NCBI RefSeq assembly: GCF_000514775.1 | Contig: NZ_AZWO01000005.1 | Span: forward strand, 177,046-241,045 | Direction: 5' to 3' | DNA length: 64,000 nucleotides | From: Salinispora pacifica CNR114 | GTDB lineage: Bacteria > Actinomycetota > Actinomycetes > Mycobacteriales > Micromonosporaceae | Part shown: positions 25,772 through 33,285 of the stretch, in pieces | Layout of the letters: each line of letters starts with the position of its first letter | Numbering within the stretch: position 1 is the stretch's first letter | Program-made: the position numbers and the translations under genes | Notes under the pieces: model-generated | Seen by the model: only the letters and a program-made list of their open reading frames with translations | The model's database searches: none | What the model was told of the DNA's origin: nothing

Positions 25772-26674
25772 TCACGGCAGGGCCTCGGCGTCCGCCCGGG
25801 AGAGGATGATGTCGCTCATGTCGGTGATCGGGGTGGTCAGCCGTCGGGGAGCGATGGGGCGGCGTCGGGCGCGGGGATAGCTGGTAGCGGCGTAGTCGTT
25901 GTCGAGGCGATAGGCGTGAAAACCGGCTGCGGTGAGTGGGGCGGTGACATCTGTGGGGGTCAGCCCTTGTTTGGCGAGCAGTCGTGGGGTGACCTCAATG
26001 ACCACTTCGACCGAATGGTGGAGTTGGACGATCGCGGGGCTGAGTCCTTGGATGACGGCGGCTTCGGCCCCTTCGACGTCGATCTTGATGATACGGGCTT
26101 GGGTAAGTTCGCTTGTGGTGGTGAGGTTGGGTAGGGGTCTGGCCTCCGCTTGGAACCTGGCGGTGGCCGAGCCGCGTGGCCGCACCTGTGTGGTGTTGCC
26201 GAGATTGGCCGTGCTGGGTGTGTAGAAGGTGATCCGGTTAGTGGTGTTGGAGGCTGCGGCGCGGACGATCCGGATGTTGTCGAGCTGGTTGGCGTGTGCG
26301 GCGGTGGCGAGGGCTTGGGTGAAGTGTGGGGAGGGTTCGACGGCGACGACGCGGCCATTCGGCCCGACGAGGTGGGCGGCGAGCAGGCTGTAGTAGCCGA
26401 TATTTGCACCCACATCGATGAATATGTCGCCAGGGGCGAGGCGTCGGCGTATCCAGGCGGTGAGGTGGGGTTCCCAGGTGCCGAACAGGTAGAGGTAACG
26501 CTGGATGATGTCGGTGGTGGTGACGTTCGGGAAGACGATGCCGTCGACGGTGCGTGCAGTGGCGGTGACCGGCCGGCGTGTCAGGTGGTCATCAAGACGG
26601 ATAGCGAGCTGGGCACCACCGGGTCCGTGCCGGAGGTAGGTCCGGAGGGTGTTGACAACAAAACGTTGCGACAT
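25772..26674 (-). CDS. FkbM family S-adenosylmethionine-dependent methyltransferase
   Basis: 300 residues. The Rossmann methyltransferase core is plain: GDIFIDVGANIGYYSLLAAH (motif I), GRVVAVEPSPHFTQAL (motif II, acidic residue after the second strand), NIRIVRAAASN and ARIIKIDVEGAEAAVIQGL, the FkbM signature. Members methylate hydroxyls of polyketides, sugars and other glycans, mostly as O-methyltransferases. Next to four glycosyltransferases, a sugar substrate is the natural guess. ATG at 26674 has a good ribosome-binding site (CCAGGAG, 8 bases away); the open frame further upstream is spurious. It is divergent from the P-loop kinase gene, 43 bp apart. Confidence 0.9.
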   Translation of the reverse strand: MSQRFVVNTLRTYLRHGPGGAQLAIRLDDHLTRRPVTATARTVDGIVFPNVTTTDIIQRYLYLFGTWEPHLTAWIRRRLAPGDIFIDVGANIGYYSLLAAHLVGPNGRVVAVEPSPHFTQALATAAHANQLDNIRIVRAAASNTTNRITFYTPSTANLGNTTQVRPRGSATARFQAEARPLPNLTTTSELTQARIIKIDVEGAEAAVIQGLSPAIVQLHHSVEVVIEVTPRLLAKQGLTPTDVTAPLTAAGFHAYRLDNDYAATSYPRARRRPIAPRRLTTPITDMSDIILSRADAEALP

Positions 26675-26717
26675 CGACGCGACTCCTGGAGTTTCGGGTA
26701 GGTGGCAGACTGTCACC

Positions 26718-27251
26718 GTGATTGGTACGAGCGATGGTGTTTGCAACCGGGTGAGTGAGCCGGTGCCGGTGGCGTTCTTCCTGGTGGGTCTAACCGGTTC
26801 GGGTAAGACCACGTACGCGAGGCGGGTGTTAGAGCCGGCGGGGGCGGTGCGGTTGTCGGTGGACGAGGAGGTCTTCGCCCGACATGGCCGGTACGGGGTC
26901 GACTATCCGGAGTACGAGTACTTCGAGCGGGAGGCACCGGTCGTGGCCGAGGTGCGGGACCGGCTGGTGGGGCTGGTGTCCGAGGGGCGTGACGTGGTGC
27001 TCGATCATGGGTTGTGGCGTCGGGCGGATCGGGACGCATGGAAGAAGTTGGTGGAGACGGCCGGGGGCCAGTGGCGGCTGCTGTACTTCCCGGTCCACCG
27101 GGATGAGTTGCTTCGTCGCCTGACGGCTCGTAACCGTGAGGGGCACGCTAACGCGCTGGCGGTGACTGAGAGCGCGCTCGATGACTTCTACGCCCGGTTT
27201 GACCTGCCGGACGGTGAGGGTGAGGAGATCGTGTCGGTCGGTTCGTTCTGA
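26718..27251 (+). CDS. P-loop kinase-like ATPase (AAA_33/zeta-toxin-like)
   Basis: 177 residues of the small P-loop kinase fold. Walker A is FLVGLTGSGKTTYARR; RLSVDEEVF supplies the acidic residue after strand 2; VVLDHGLWRRADRDAW is the Walker-B/lid part; LLRRLTARNREGHANAL contains the lid arginines. Relatives phosphorylate small molecules, sugars, nucleotides or, in phages, hydroxymethylated bases in DNA. The substrate is unknown. It is the only plus-strand gene within the cargo; its 3' end overlaps the last glycosyltransferase gene tail to tail by 64 bp. GTG at 26718 or GTG at 26751 could be the start. Confidence 0.82.
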   Translation: MIGTSDGVCNRVSEPVPVAFFLVGLTGSGKTTYARRVLEPAGAVRLSVDEEVFARHGRYGVDYPEYEYFEREAPVVAEVRDRLVGLVSEGRDVVLDHGLWRRADRDAWKKLVETAGGQWRLLYFPVHRDELLRRLTARNREGHANALAVTESALDDFYARFDLPDGEGEEIVSVGSF

Positions 27252-28093
27252 GGCGGGGGCCGCCAGGCATCGATGATGTGGGCCGCCTCTTGCGCCCACC
27301 AGGCCGGTAGCGCATTGATGGTCACCGGGCGCATCCGAAGGGTAGGAGAGTCGACGGCGATGCGGCCATCGTGTCGGGCGAGGTGATCGAGCAGCTTCCG
27401 GGATTCCCGTAGCAGAGCCGTACTACTGCTACGCCAACTGCCGTCCGCGAGGTGGGTTACGCGCTGCTGGAGGTAGGCGTCGACCCCGTGACGCCACTTG
27501 AAGTGATGGACCACGACCGATGGTCGGTTGGCTGGCCGGCGTCCGGGGGCGCGGTGGTTGCCGCTGGAGACCGGGACCGTGGAGTGCGCCAAGACGATCT
27601 TTCGCGGGTCACCGCGCAGTAGGTAGTGGGTGAGGAACCCGCCGAGCGGGTAGGTGCGGTCGAGGCCCTGTTGCGGGGTCCACGGCCGGAGTTGGCCGTC
27701 TGTAGCGATCCGGTCGAGCATTAAGCCGCCGACCGTGCCGGTGCCGGCGCTGGCCGCTTCGTGCAGGGTGTCGATCAGGCCGTTTGGGTAGGTGTGAAAC
27801 TCATCGGTGTCGGCGAGCAGGTGCCAGCCGGGGCCAGCGAGGCCCCGTAGCTCGTCGCGGAGGTGGGTGTTGGTGTACTCGTGCCAGGGGCCGACGTTGA
27901 CCAGGGCGGGACTGATGCCGAGGCTGCCACAGGTGTCGAGAAGCTGGACGCGTTCGTTGTCACTGGTGTCGTCGGGGAAGTGGAAAGCGAGAAGAAACCG
28001 GTGCACGCCGTGGGCGCGGTAGTGCCGGACGAAGGCGGTGAGTAGGTCTGGTTCAACCGGCCCGATGACGGCAATCAGAGGTGGGATCGTCAT
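27188..28093 (-). CDS. Glycosyltransferase (GT-A fold, family 92/2-like)
   Basis: 301 residues, last gene of the four-gene glycosyltransferase run. The N-terminus MTIPPLIAVIGPVEPDLLTA and the pattern FVRHYRAHGVHRFLLAFHFP resemble the DUF23/GT92-like group. HLLADTDEFHTYP holds the DxD metal/nucleotide-sugar motif. A later VVHHFKWRHGV segment with paired His is also typical of this group. It would transfer a sugar from a nucleotide donor; acceptor unknown. ATG at 28093 overlaps the previous stop (ATGA), so the operon is translated as a coupled unit. No membrane helix or signal is visible, so it should act in the cytoplasm. Confidence 0.82.
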   Translation of the reverse strand: MTIPPLIAVIGPVEPDLLTAFVRHYRAHGVHRFLLAFHFPDDTSDNERVQLLDTCGSLGISPALVNVGPWHEYTNTHLRDELRGLAGPGWHLLADTDEFHTYPNGLIDTLHEAASAGTGTVGGLMLDRIATDGQLRPWTPQQGLDRTYPLGGFLTHYLLRGDPRKIVLAHSTVPVSSGNHRAPGRRPANRPSVVVHHFKWRHGVDAYLQQRVTHLADGSWRSSSTALLRESRKLLDHLARHDGRIAVDSPTLRMRPVTINALPAWWAQEAAHIIDAWRPPPQNEPTDTISSPSPSGRSNRA

Positions 28094-29331
28094 GGTTTCG
28101 AATCCACTTCGATGTTGGTGGATAGGTCGGTCCAGAACGCGAGCGTGGCCGCTGCGGTGGGCAGGCCGAGGTGGGCTGCCTCGCCAGGCGCTGGGCGTGG
28201 CAGCGGCCGGCGGGTCGTGTCGGTGATCGCTGCGGCGAGGTCATCAGGGTCGGCGGTGCGAAACAGGCGCACCCACTGCCGGTTACCGAGTAGGTTGGTC
28301 GTGGCCGGATCGTGGTCGGACAACAGCAGCGGCACGCCGAGGACCGCGCAGTCGGCGATGAGGCCGCTTTCCTTGCCGACGCCGGCTCGGCGGGCCACGA
28401 TCGCGGCGTCGGCGGCGGCGTAGACGCGGCGGACGTGCCAGCGAGGTGCCGCGCCGGCAAACGTGTGCACCCGGCCATCCACGGCGGCGGCGAGATCACG
28501 CAGCAGCATCGGATCGACGGGGTGCCCGGCGACGAGCACACAGACCGGACGGGTCAGCCGGGCCAGGGCCGCCGTGACGGTGGCGATGTCCTTGTGCGGC
28601 CACCACCCGCCGACCAGGGCAAGCGCTGCGTCGTCGGACCGGAGCCCGAAGTCAGCCCTGGCCGCAGCGCGATCAGCGTCAGTGAGGCGTGGCTCGGCAT
28701 CTGCCAGCGCGAACGGCCACATTCCGACCGGCAGCCCGGGGAACAGGTGCGCCAAGCGTGCCCGGACCGCCTCAGTGGGACATACCACGCGAACCTGGTC
28801 GAGGCTGACGGACACGAGCCTGCCGATGAGGCGTAGGGCTCGGTCCTCGGTCGTGGGAATTTCGTGTACCACTCGGATGTGGGCCGTGCCGGACAGTGCG
28901 GCGGCGAGGATGTGCAACGCGCCGCTGGCCGACAGCACCACCACAACCCGTCTGCCGGTCTGGATACGACGGGTACCAGTCCGCAGCGCGGCCGCTTCGG
29001 CCAGACACCGGGCGAGAGCGCCGATCTGGTGCGGCAGCCGGCGGTGTCGTGCCAGCCGGCCCGCGAGCCGGCTGGCACGACCGAGCAGCCGGCTGGCCGC
29101 CCATAGCGAACGCTCGGTGGGCTCGCGGCCGACGCACCCGATAACGTCTGCTCTCGCGCGGTGGAAAGCGACGCGGGCGGTCGGCTCGATCCCGCCGAGG
29201 GCGACGACCGTGCATGGGCGTCCCTCAGCAGCGCACTGCTGGGCTAGGCGGATAGCAGCCTGGAACCAGTGCCCGCCGACCGAGCCGGCCGCCGGTTCGA
29301 TGAGCACCAACGGCGCGGCGGTGGCGGTCAT
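28090..29331 (-). CDS. Glycosyltransferase (GT-B fold, GT4-like)
   Basis: 413 residues. N-terminal half: LVLIEPAAGSVGGHWFQAAI with the Gly-Gly-His loop common in GT-B enzymes. C-terminal half: ALALVGGWWPHKDIATVTAAL (sugar-phosphate-binding lysine), VCVLVAGHPVD, and the donor-binding region with AGVGKESGLIADCAVLGVPL (acidic residue pattern ExxxxxxxxE-like, here Glu and Asp). It would act on a soluble acceptor. ATG at 29331 overlaps the previous gene's stop by four bases; the frame is open 54 bp upstream but the ATGA overlap and preceding gene decide the start. Third gene in the run. Confidence 0.85.
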   Translation of the reverse strand: MTATAAPLVLIEPAAGSVGGHWFQAAIRLAQQCAAEGRPCTVVALGGIEPTARVAFHRARADVIGCVGREPTERSLWAASRLLGRASRLAGRLARHRRLPHQIGALARCLAEAAALRTGTRRIQTGRRVVVVLSASGALHILAAALSGTAHIRVVHEIPTTEDRALRLIGRLVSVSLDQVRVVCPTEAVRARLAHLFPGLPVGMWPFALADAEPRLTDADRAAARADFGLRSDDAALALVGGWWPHKDIATVTAALARLTRPVCVLVAGHPVDPMLLRDLAAAVDGRVHTFAGAAPRWHVRRVYAAADAAIVARRAGVGKESGLIADCAVLGVPLLLSDHDPATTNLLGNRQWVRLFRTADPDDLAAAITDTTRRPLPRPAPGEAAHLGLPTAAATLAFWTDLSTNIEVDSKP

Positions 29332-30020
29332 CGGCTGGCGGCGTAGCGCTGCGCGAGCCACGCCGGGTCGTTGAGGTTCTGCCACATGCTGTCATCGGGC
29401 GGAGTGTTGGTGGCGAACGTCACCCCGGCCCGCGCGCCTCTGATCGCGTCCTCGGCATAAAGGCCGGTGCCGGTGAGGGTCCACACTTCCAGGCGGGCCT
29501 GCGCTTCGGTGCTGGTGGTGCCGTACTCGCAGCCTCGGGCGAGCATTGCGCACTCCCGGAACCCGGCCCGCCAGGCGTGCCATGCCGACTGGTTGAACCG
29601 GGTCCGGCCCACGATGCCCGGGGCGAACTCGATCCTTCCCGGCAGGCCGGCAAGGACGTCAACAACGTCGTCTCGAATGTCGCGCAGGGCTTGCCGGCGG
29701 CACAACTTGAGACCCCCGTGGCCATAGACGAGACCATTGACGGCGTTAACCGTGCGCCATACCCGCATCGACACCCCCTCTTTGAGGGTGTCTACCTCCG
29801 AGGGGTTGAAGTCGGCCGAGACCTCTAAGTCAGCGTCGGCAATGAACAAGAAGTCGCTGTCGACAATCTCAGCGGTCAGTTGGTAGGCGCGGCGCATCCC
29901 ATGAACGCCGTGTAGCCGCTTCACCCGCCCAAATGTGTCGCTGAGTCGGTCGTACAACGCATCGGCGAGCGGTTCATCGTAGGAGAGAAACACCACGTCG
30001 AACGGCGAGGAGTGCGTCAT
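29328..30020 (-). CDS. Glycosyltransferase-like protein, possibly of a phage DNA-glycosylating type
   Basis: 230 residues. FDVVFLSYDEPLADALYDRL and KRLHGVHGMRRAYQLTAEIV are a nucleotide-sugar-binding start; DFLFIADADLEV is the DxD motif. The following MRVWRTVNAVNGLVYGHGG, LKLCRRQAL and FNQSAWHAWRAGFRECAMLA are distinctive. From memory, similar pairs of motifs (a Gly-rich YGxGGxKL and a WRxGFRE) occur in phage proteins linked to base hypermodification; this cannot be confirmed here, and an ordinary small GT-A enzyme is the default. ATG at 30020 overlaps the previous stop (ATGA). No signal peptide or membrane segment. Confidence 0.7.
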   Translation of the reverse strand: MTHSSPFDVVFLSYDEPLADALYDRLSDTFGRVKRLHGVHGMRRAYQLTAEIVDSDFLFIADADLEVSADFNPSEVDTLKEGVSMRVWRTVNAVNGLVYGHGGLKLCRRQALRDIRDDVVDVLAGLPGRIEFAPGIVGRTRFNQSAWHAWRAGFRECAMLARGCEYGTTSTEAQARLEVWTLTGTGLYAEDAIRGARAGVTFATNTPPDDSMWQNLNDPAWLAQRYAASR

Positions 30021-31294
30021 TGTGTGATCGCCTTCAAATAAGCGGTTGCGACGACATCGGGGGCCAGGCCGGCGGTCGAGCGCACCGCCCGATCGGCGGC
30101 TGCGGCAGCGAAGACGGGGTCCGTCACCAGACGCCGCACGATCGCCACAGCCTCGGCAGGAGCATCGAACGTCAACTCCGGATCGCCGATCTCGCCCAGC
30201 CAGCCCAACCGACGGGTCAGCAGAGGCAAGCCCATGGATAGGCAGTCGACCACGGACATCGACCAAATAGTGCCCGGCCTAAAAGGGGCGAATGCGAAGG
30301 TGGCTCCGGCGAGCAGCTGCCAATAGCGCTGACGCTCGACAGAATCGGCAACAATCTCGACGTTGTCCAGAGCGCCGAGTCGAGCCAAGTAGCGCTCCGG
30401 GCTGTCATCGAGTCGAATCCGGTCTGGCCGGCGCTGACCGAGAAGGTCGGTGACCCGCAGCCGGGCACGAACACCCGAGGCGGCCATTTGCCGCGCCACC
30501 TCAAGGAACTGCCCAGTGCCGTAGTGCTCGTACAAGCGGTGGTTGTAAATACCAACGGGCAGCCCCGGATCGGGCAGCTCGCCCGTCCTACGGACAAGGT
30601 TCGGGTCTGCTGGCGCCGGTACGATCCGCACACGGTCGCCCAGATCCAGACCGAGCCTGCCCGCGGTCTCGGTCACCCACCTCTCGGCGGTAACCGAATG
30701 AACCATCACCCGGTCGCAGGCCATAAGCCCGGCGAAGAACGACAGCAATACAGGATGCCCGAGACCAGCGTCATTCAGCGACGGGTCCAAGCGCAGGTGA
30801 CCTGCTGGGTCGAGGTGGAACGGCAAGTAGTGGCAGTAGCCGGCCAGCCGTGCATCGACGCCGGCCTCCAGCATCGCCGCCCGCACGCCTGGCGCGGCCT
30901 CGATTTGGTTGGCAACGATGACCTCCGGGCAGGCACGCCGCAGCAACCCGGCGCACGCGTCGACATCGAACGCGAACCGCGCCCGGTACTTCGTCGTAGG
31001 CGTAGGCACCTCGATGTGACCGGCCCGAGGATCGGAGATACCTACTGGCCCTGCGACCGTGAACCGAACGCCCTTGTCGAGTAACGCCGGCGCGAGGATA
31101 TCCGCGAACAGTAGTCCTGAGTCAGCCGACAGCCGTCCCGGGTTGGTCACGTTGAGTAGATACAACAGCGACAGCCCTGCCGCCGGCGCCTCGACCGGGA
31201 CAGTCCGTTCTTCCGGCGACTCACGTGCCGATGCCCGCACTCCCGACTTGTAGTCGCGACGGTGTAGCTGGGCGAGTGTCGTAGGGTAAGGCAT
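30017..31294 (-). CDS. Glycosyltransferase (GT-B-like), first of the four
   Basis: 425 residues. An extended N-terminus (about 40 residues, basic) precedes LSLLYLLNVTNPGRLSADSG. Later elements of the GT-B donor half are VGIYNHRLYEHYGTGQFLEV, VEIVADSVERQRYWQLLAGA and FRPGTIWSMSVVDCLSMGLP, where the conserved acidic residue of this family is the Asp of VVDCLSMGLPLL. The first gene of the coupled run; ATG at 31294 has a strong AGGGAGA ribosome-binding site. It starts 152 bp after the upstream regulator gene, so it may share its transcript or have its own promoter. Acceptor and donor unknown. Confidence 0.82.
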   Translation of the reverse strand: MPYPTTLAQLHRRDYKSGVRASARESPEERTVPVEAPAAGLSLLYLLNVTNPGRLSADSGLLFADILAPALLDKGVRFTVAGPVGISDPRAGHIEVPTPTTKYRARFAFDVDACAGLLRRACPEVIVANQIEAAPGVRAAMLEAGVDARLAGYCHYLPFHLDPAGHLRLDPSLNDAGLGHPVLLSFFAGLMACDRVMVHSVTAERWVTETAGRLGLDLGDRVRIVPAPADPNLVRRTGELPDPGLPVGIYNHRLYEHYGTGQFLEVARQMAASGVRARLRVTDLLGQRRPDRIRLDDSPERYLARLGALDNVEIVADSVERQRYWQLLAGATFAFAPFRPGTIWSMSVVDCLSMGLPLLTRRLGWLGEIGDPELTFDAPAEAVAIVRRLVTDPVFAAAAADRAVRSTAGLAPDVVATAYLKAITQ

Positions 31295-31446
31295 CAAGTT
31301 CTCCCTAGAGGGGTGGCGGAATCGAACAACTAACCCGATGGCCGGTTCGTGTCTTTATGAACCGCTATCGGACTGCGTGATACATCGGTTGCGGCGCAAG
31401 CGAGATCAACCGTCTTTGCTTGCACCGAACGCGCTATTGCCGGCCG

Positions 31447-31812
31447 TCACTGCTCCCGCTCGTAGAGCAAGCCCTCGGCGTCCAACGGCATACCGCGCCC
31501 GCCGACCGCGAAGCCGAACGGTTCCGACTGGGTACGCCCGAGATCTGGCTCCAGTGCCGGGGCCAGATCGGGCTCCCGAGCCTGAGCGGCTACCGGTCCG
31601 GCAGATGCTGGAAGGCCGCGCCGGGCGTCATACGAGCGAGGGTCTTCCCCAGACGCCGCGATAGCCGAGGCAGCGAACGTCCGAACCAGACACGGCGTTG
31701 AACTGCCACACCTTGCGCACACCCCGGCCGCAGTGCCGTGATGGCCTTGGTACAACTCCACGGCTGTCGCATGAGTCGGGGTGCCGCGTAGTGTGGGAAT
31801 CGGTTGGTGCAT
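31447..31812 (-). CDS. Possible separate small protein at the 3' end of the XRE frame
   Basis: ATG at 31812 has its own ribosome-binding site (AGAGGGGGCC, about 6 bases upstream) and would make 121 residues: MHQPIPTLRGTPTHATAVEL, then CARCGSSTPCLVRTFA and IAASGEDPRSYDARRG. Short proteins with this CxxCG...PCxxR...DPRxYD pattern are common in actinobacteria near XRE regulators. Because it is in the same frame as the regulator with no stop between, only expression data can separate a fusion from two genes. Confidence 0.5.
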   Translation of the reverse strand: MHQPIPTLRGTPTHATAVELYQGHHGTAAGVCARCGSSTPCLVRTFAASAIAASGEDPRSYDARRGLPASAGPVAAQAREPDLAPALEPDLGRTQSEPFGFAVGGRGMPLDAEGLLYEREQ

Positions 31813-32652
31813 CGCGGCCCCCTCTTGTCGCGGCCATTGGTGGTTGTCAGGGCGCTGGGCGTGTCCGGCCCGCTTCTGTATCTGGGTGACGGCGGACCTG
31901 CCTGCCGTTTCTCGGCGTTGGAGCGCACGAGACGTGGTGAAGTCAGGAAAGACGAGAGGTAGCCGGAACCGGGCCTTGGAGTCGGTGTCGGCGAGCGTGA
32001 GCACTTGATCCAACACCGCCTGCGCCGCGAGCCTCGGTGGCGCAGGCGCGGTTCGATACTCCCAGTCGGAGACGGTCGCCCGGGTCACGCCGAGGTAGTC
32101 GGTGAACGCGTGTACAGCCATCCGCAACACCCCGCGTAACGCGCGGACCTCCCGTCCGGTCCACCGGCCGACGACTGCCGGCCCGCACCCACACGCGACC
32201 GAACACGTCGCCACCTCGGAGGTGGGCGGGGCCTGTGGCACCGCTAGTTGCTTGCGCTCTTGGTCACTCGCTCGATCCCTCTGTGTTTGAAGGTCCCGCA
32301 CAAGCACGTTCACCTGGCCGAATACGGTCAGCAAGGCTCCGCCTGTGCCGAGGGCCGCATGAGTGCTATGCCAGAACTGGCGGGTGGTGTTGTCCCGAAC
32401 CTGGACGTTGGTGATCTGGCTTCGGGAGTAGCGGATGAGCTTGGCAGATTCGACCTGTTCCAGTCCGGCGATGACACACCGTTCCGTCAGATAGCGGCCG
32501 AGGTCTTTGCTCGCGCGCAGGCCCGCTCGGCGCTCGGCCGCCATCGCGGTCGGCACGTCAAGCTCGCCGTCCGTGTCGGCAGCCAACCAGAGACATGAAA
32601 GCTCTGGGCGGGGTCCAGGCTCACGGTGTAGTCGAGGATCGGAGAGCCACAT
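31447..32652 (-). CDS. XRE-type regulator reading through into a small Cys-rich protein
   Basis: One uninterrupted 401-residue frame. The part from about residue 160 to 200 is a helix-turn-helix: WTGREVRALRGVLRMAVHAF, YLGVTRATVSDWEYR. It is preceded by a CSVACGCG cluster and a longer N-terminal region (ELDVPTAMAAERRAGLRASKD, LGTGGALLTVFGQVNVLV). After about residue 245 the translation looks unlike protein (RRETAGRSAVTQIQKRAGHAQ-type text) and then enters a second protein-like block starting MHQPIPTLRG. Either a stop codon or frame has been lost between two ancestral genes, or this is a natural fusion. ATG at 32652 follows the previous gene by 20 bp. It may control the glycosyltransferase operon that follows. 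Confidence 0.65.
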   Translation of the reverse strand: MWLSDPRLHREPGPRPELSCLWLAADTDGELDVPTAMAAERRAGLRASKDLGRYLTERCVIAGLEQVESAKLIRYSRSQITNVQVRDNTTRQFWHSTHAALGTGGALLTVFGQVNVLVRDLQTQRDRASDQERKQLAVPQAPPTSEVATCSVACGCGPAVVGRWTGREVRALRGVLRMAVHAFTDYLGVTRATVSDWEYRTAPAPPRLAAQAVLDQVLTLADTDSKARFRLPLVFPDFTTSRALQRRETAGRSAVTQIQKRAGHAQRPDNHQWPRQEGAAMHQPIPTLRGTPTHATAVELYQGHHGTAAGVCARCGSSTPCLVRTFAASAIAASGEDPRSYDARRGLPASAGPVAAQAREPDLAPALEPDLGRTQSEPFGFAVGGRGMPLDAEGLLYEREQ

Positions 32653-32672
32653 CGTTTCCGACACCACCCGGA

Positions 32673-32921
32673 TCACGTCGCACCGAACCAGGGTTGGCGT
32701 CCCGTAACGCGGCGTGCGCCGATCAGTTCCGGCCGCGTCAACCCTGGCCGACGTCGAGGCAACCGGCAGAAACTGGTGAATACCGACGCAGCTGTTTCCC
32801 GTCGCTGGCACGGCCCGAGCACGCCACACTCCAGGCAACGGCCGTCGGAACTGGACGTCACATGTTTGTCCAGCACGTCTTGCGCGATCACCAACTGGTC
32901 GTTGCCGGAGTACGTCCTCAC
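32673..32921 (-). CDS. Small Cys-containing protein
   Basis: 82 residues: VRTYSGNDQLVIAQDVLDKH, SDGRCLECGVLGPCQRRE (a CxxC...C cluster, possible metal site), and LPRRRPGLTRPELIGARR. Short proteins of this style recur beside XRE regulators in actinobacteria. GTG at 32921 overlaps the previous stop (GTGA), so the two are coupled. Second gene of the minus-strand operon. Function unknown. Confidence 0.7.
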   Translation of the reverse strand: MRTYSGNDQLVIAQDVLDKHVTSSSDGRCLECGVLGPCQRRETAASVFTSFCRLPRRRPGLTRPELIGARRVTGRQPWFGAT

Positions 32922-33136
32922 GGCGCCCCGCCTCCGGTCGCCAGATCCGATGCCTGCCGTTTCGATGTCCAAACATTGGACGGATCCTGCGACGCCTCGG
33001 CATGCAGGCAGTGCGCCGCGCTAATCGTCGCGCCGCATCCCGGACACCACCGTTGCGCGCGTCTGAACAGAGCGAACCCTGCCGCGAAGCCCACTAGCAG
33101 CGCCGTACACACCGCGATCCCAGCTAGGAAACTCAC
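32918..33136 (-). CDS. Small membrane protein with CxxC motif
   Basis: 72 residues: one membrane helix (FLAGIAVCTALLVGFAAGFA), then RRAQRWCPGCGATISAAHC, with CPGC and further Cys/His that could bind zinc, and a polar tail. GTG at 33136 has a strong GGGGAGGT ribosome-binding site. It is the first gene of the operon that runs through two small genes and the XRE frame toward the glycosyltransferases. Its promoter region is shared with the divergent XRE gene. Function unknown. Confidence 0.65.
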   Translation of the reverse strand: MSFLAGIAVCTALLVGFAAGFALFRRAQRWCPGCGATISAAHCLHAEASQDPSNVWTSKRQASDLATGGGAP

Positions 33137-33193
33137 CGTGCACCTCCCCGACGTGTCGAGTGCCGACGGCCGACATCGTCGACCGACGACCAT

Positions 33194-33232
33194 CTAGTCT
33201 TAGGCTTTTCCTAGTCTTACAGGTCGGACTAG
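33194..33232. promoter_or_regulatory. Candidate regulator sites: CTAGTCTTA repeats
   Basis: CTAGTCTTA occurs at 33194-33202 and 33211-33219, exactly 17 bp apart, and the inverted GACTAG at 33227-33232. CTAG is rare in DNA of this GC content. The cluster lies between the divergent small membrane protein operon and the first Scr1-type XRE gene. A matching pair with 17-bp spacing is at 34700-34722. Confidence 0.55.
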
Positions 33233-33285
33233 ATCCAGACAAGTTGTGTGACCGATGTTCTTCGGGGATGTGGCATGCTGTCTTC

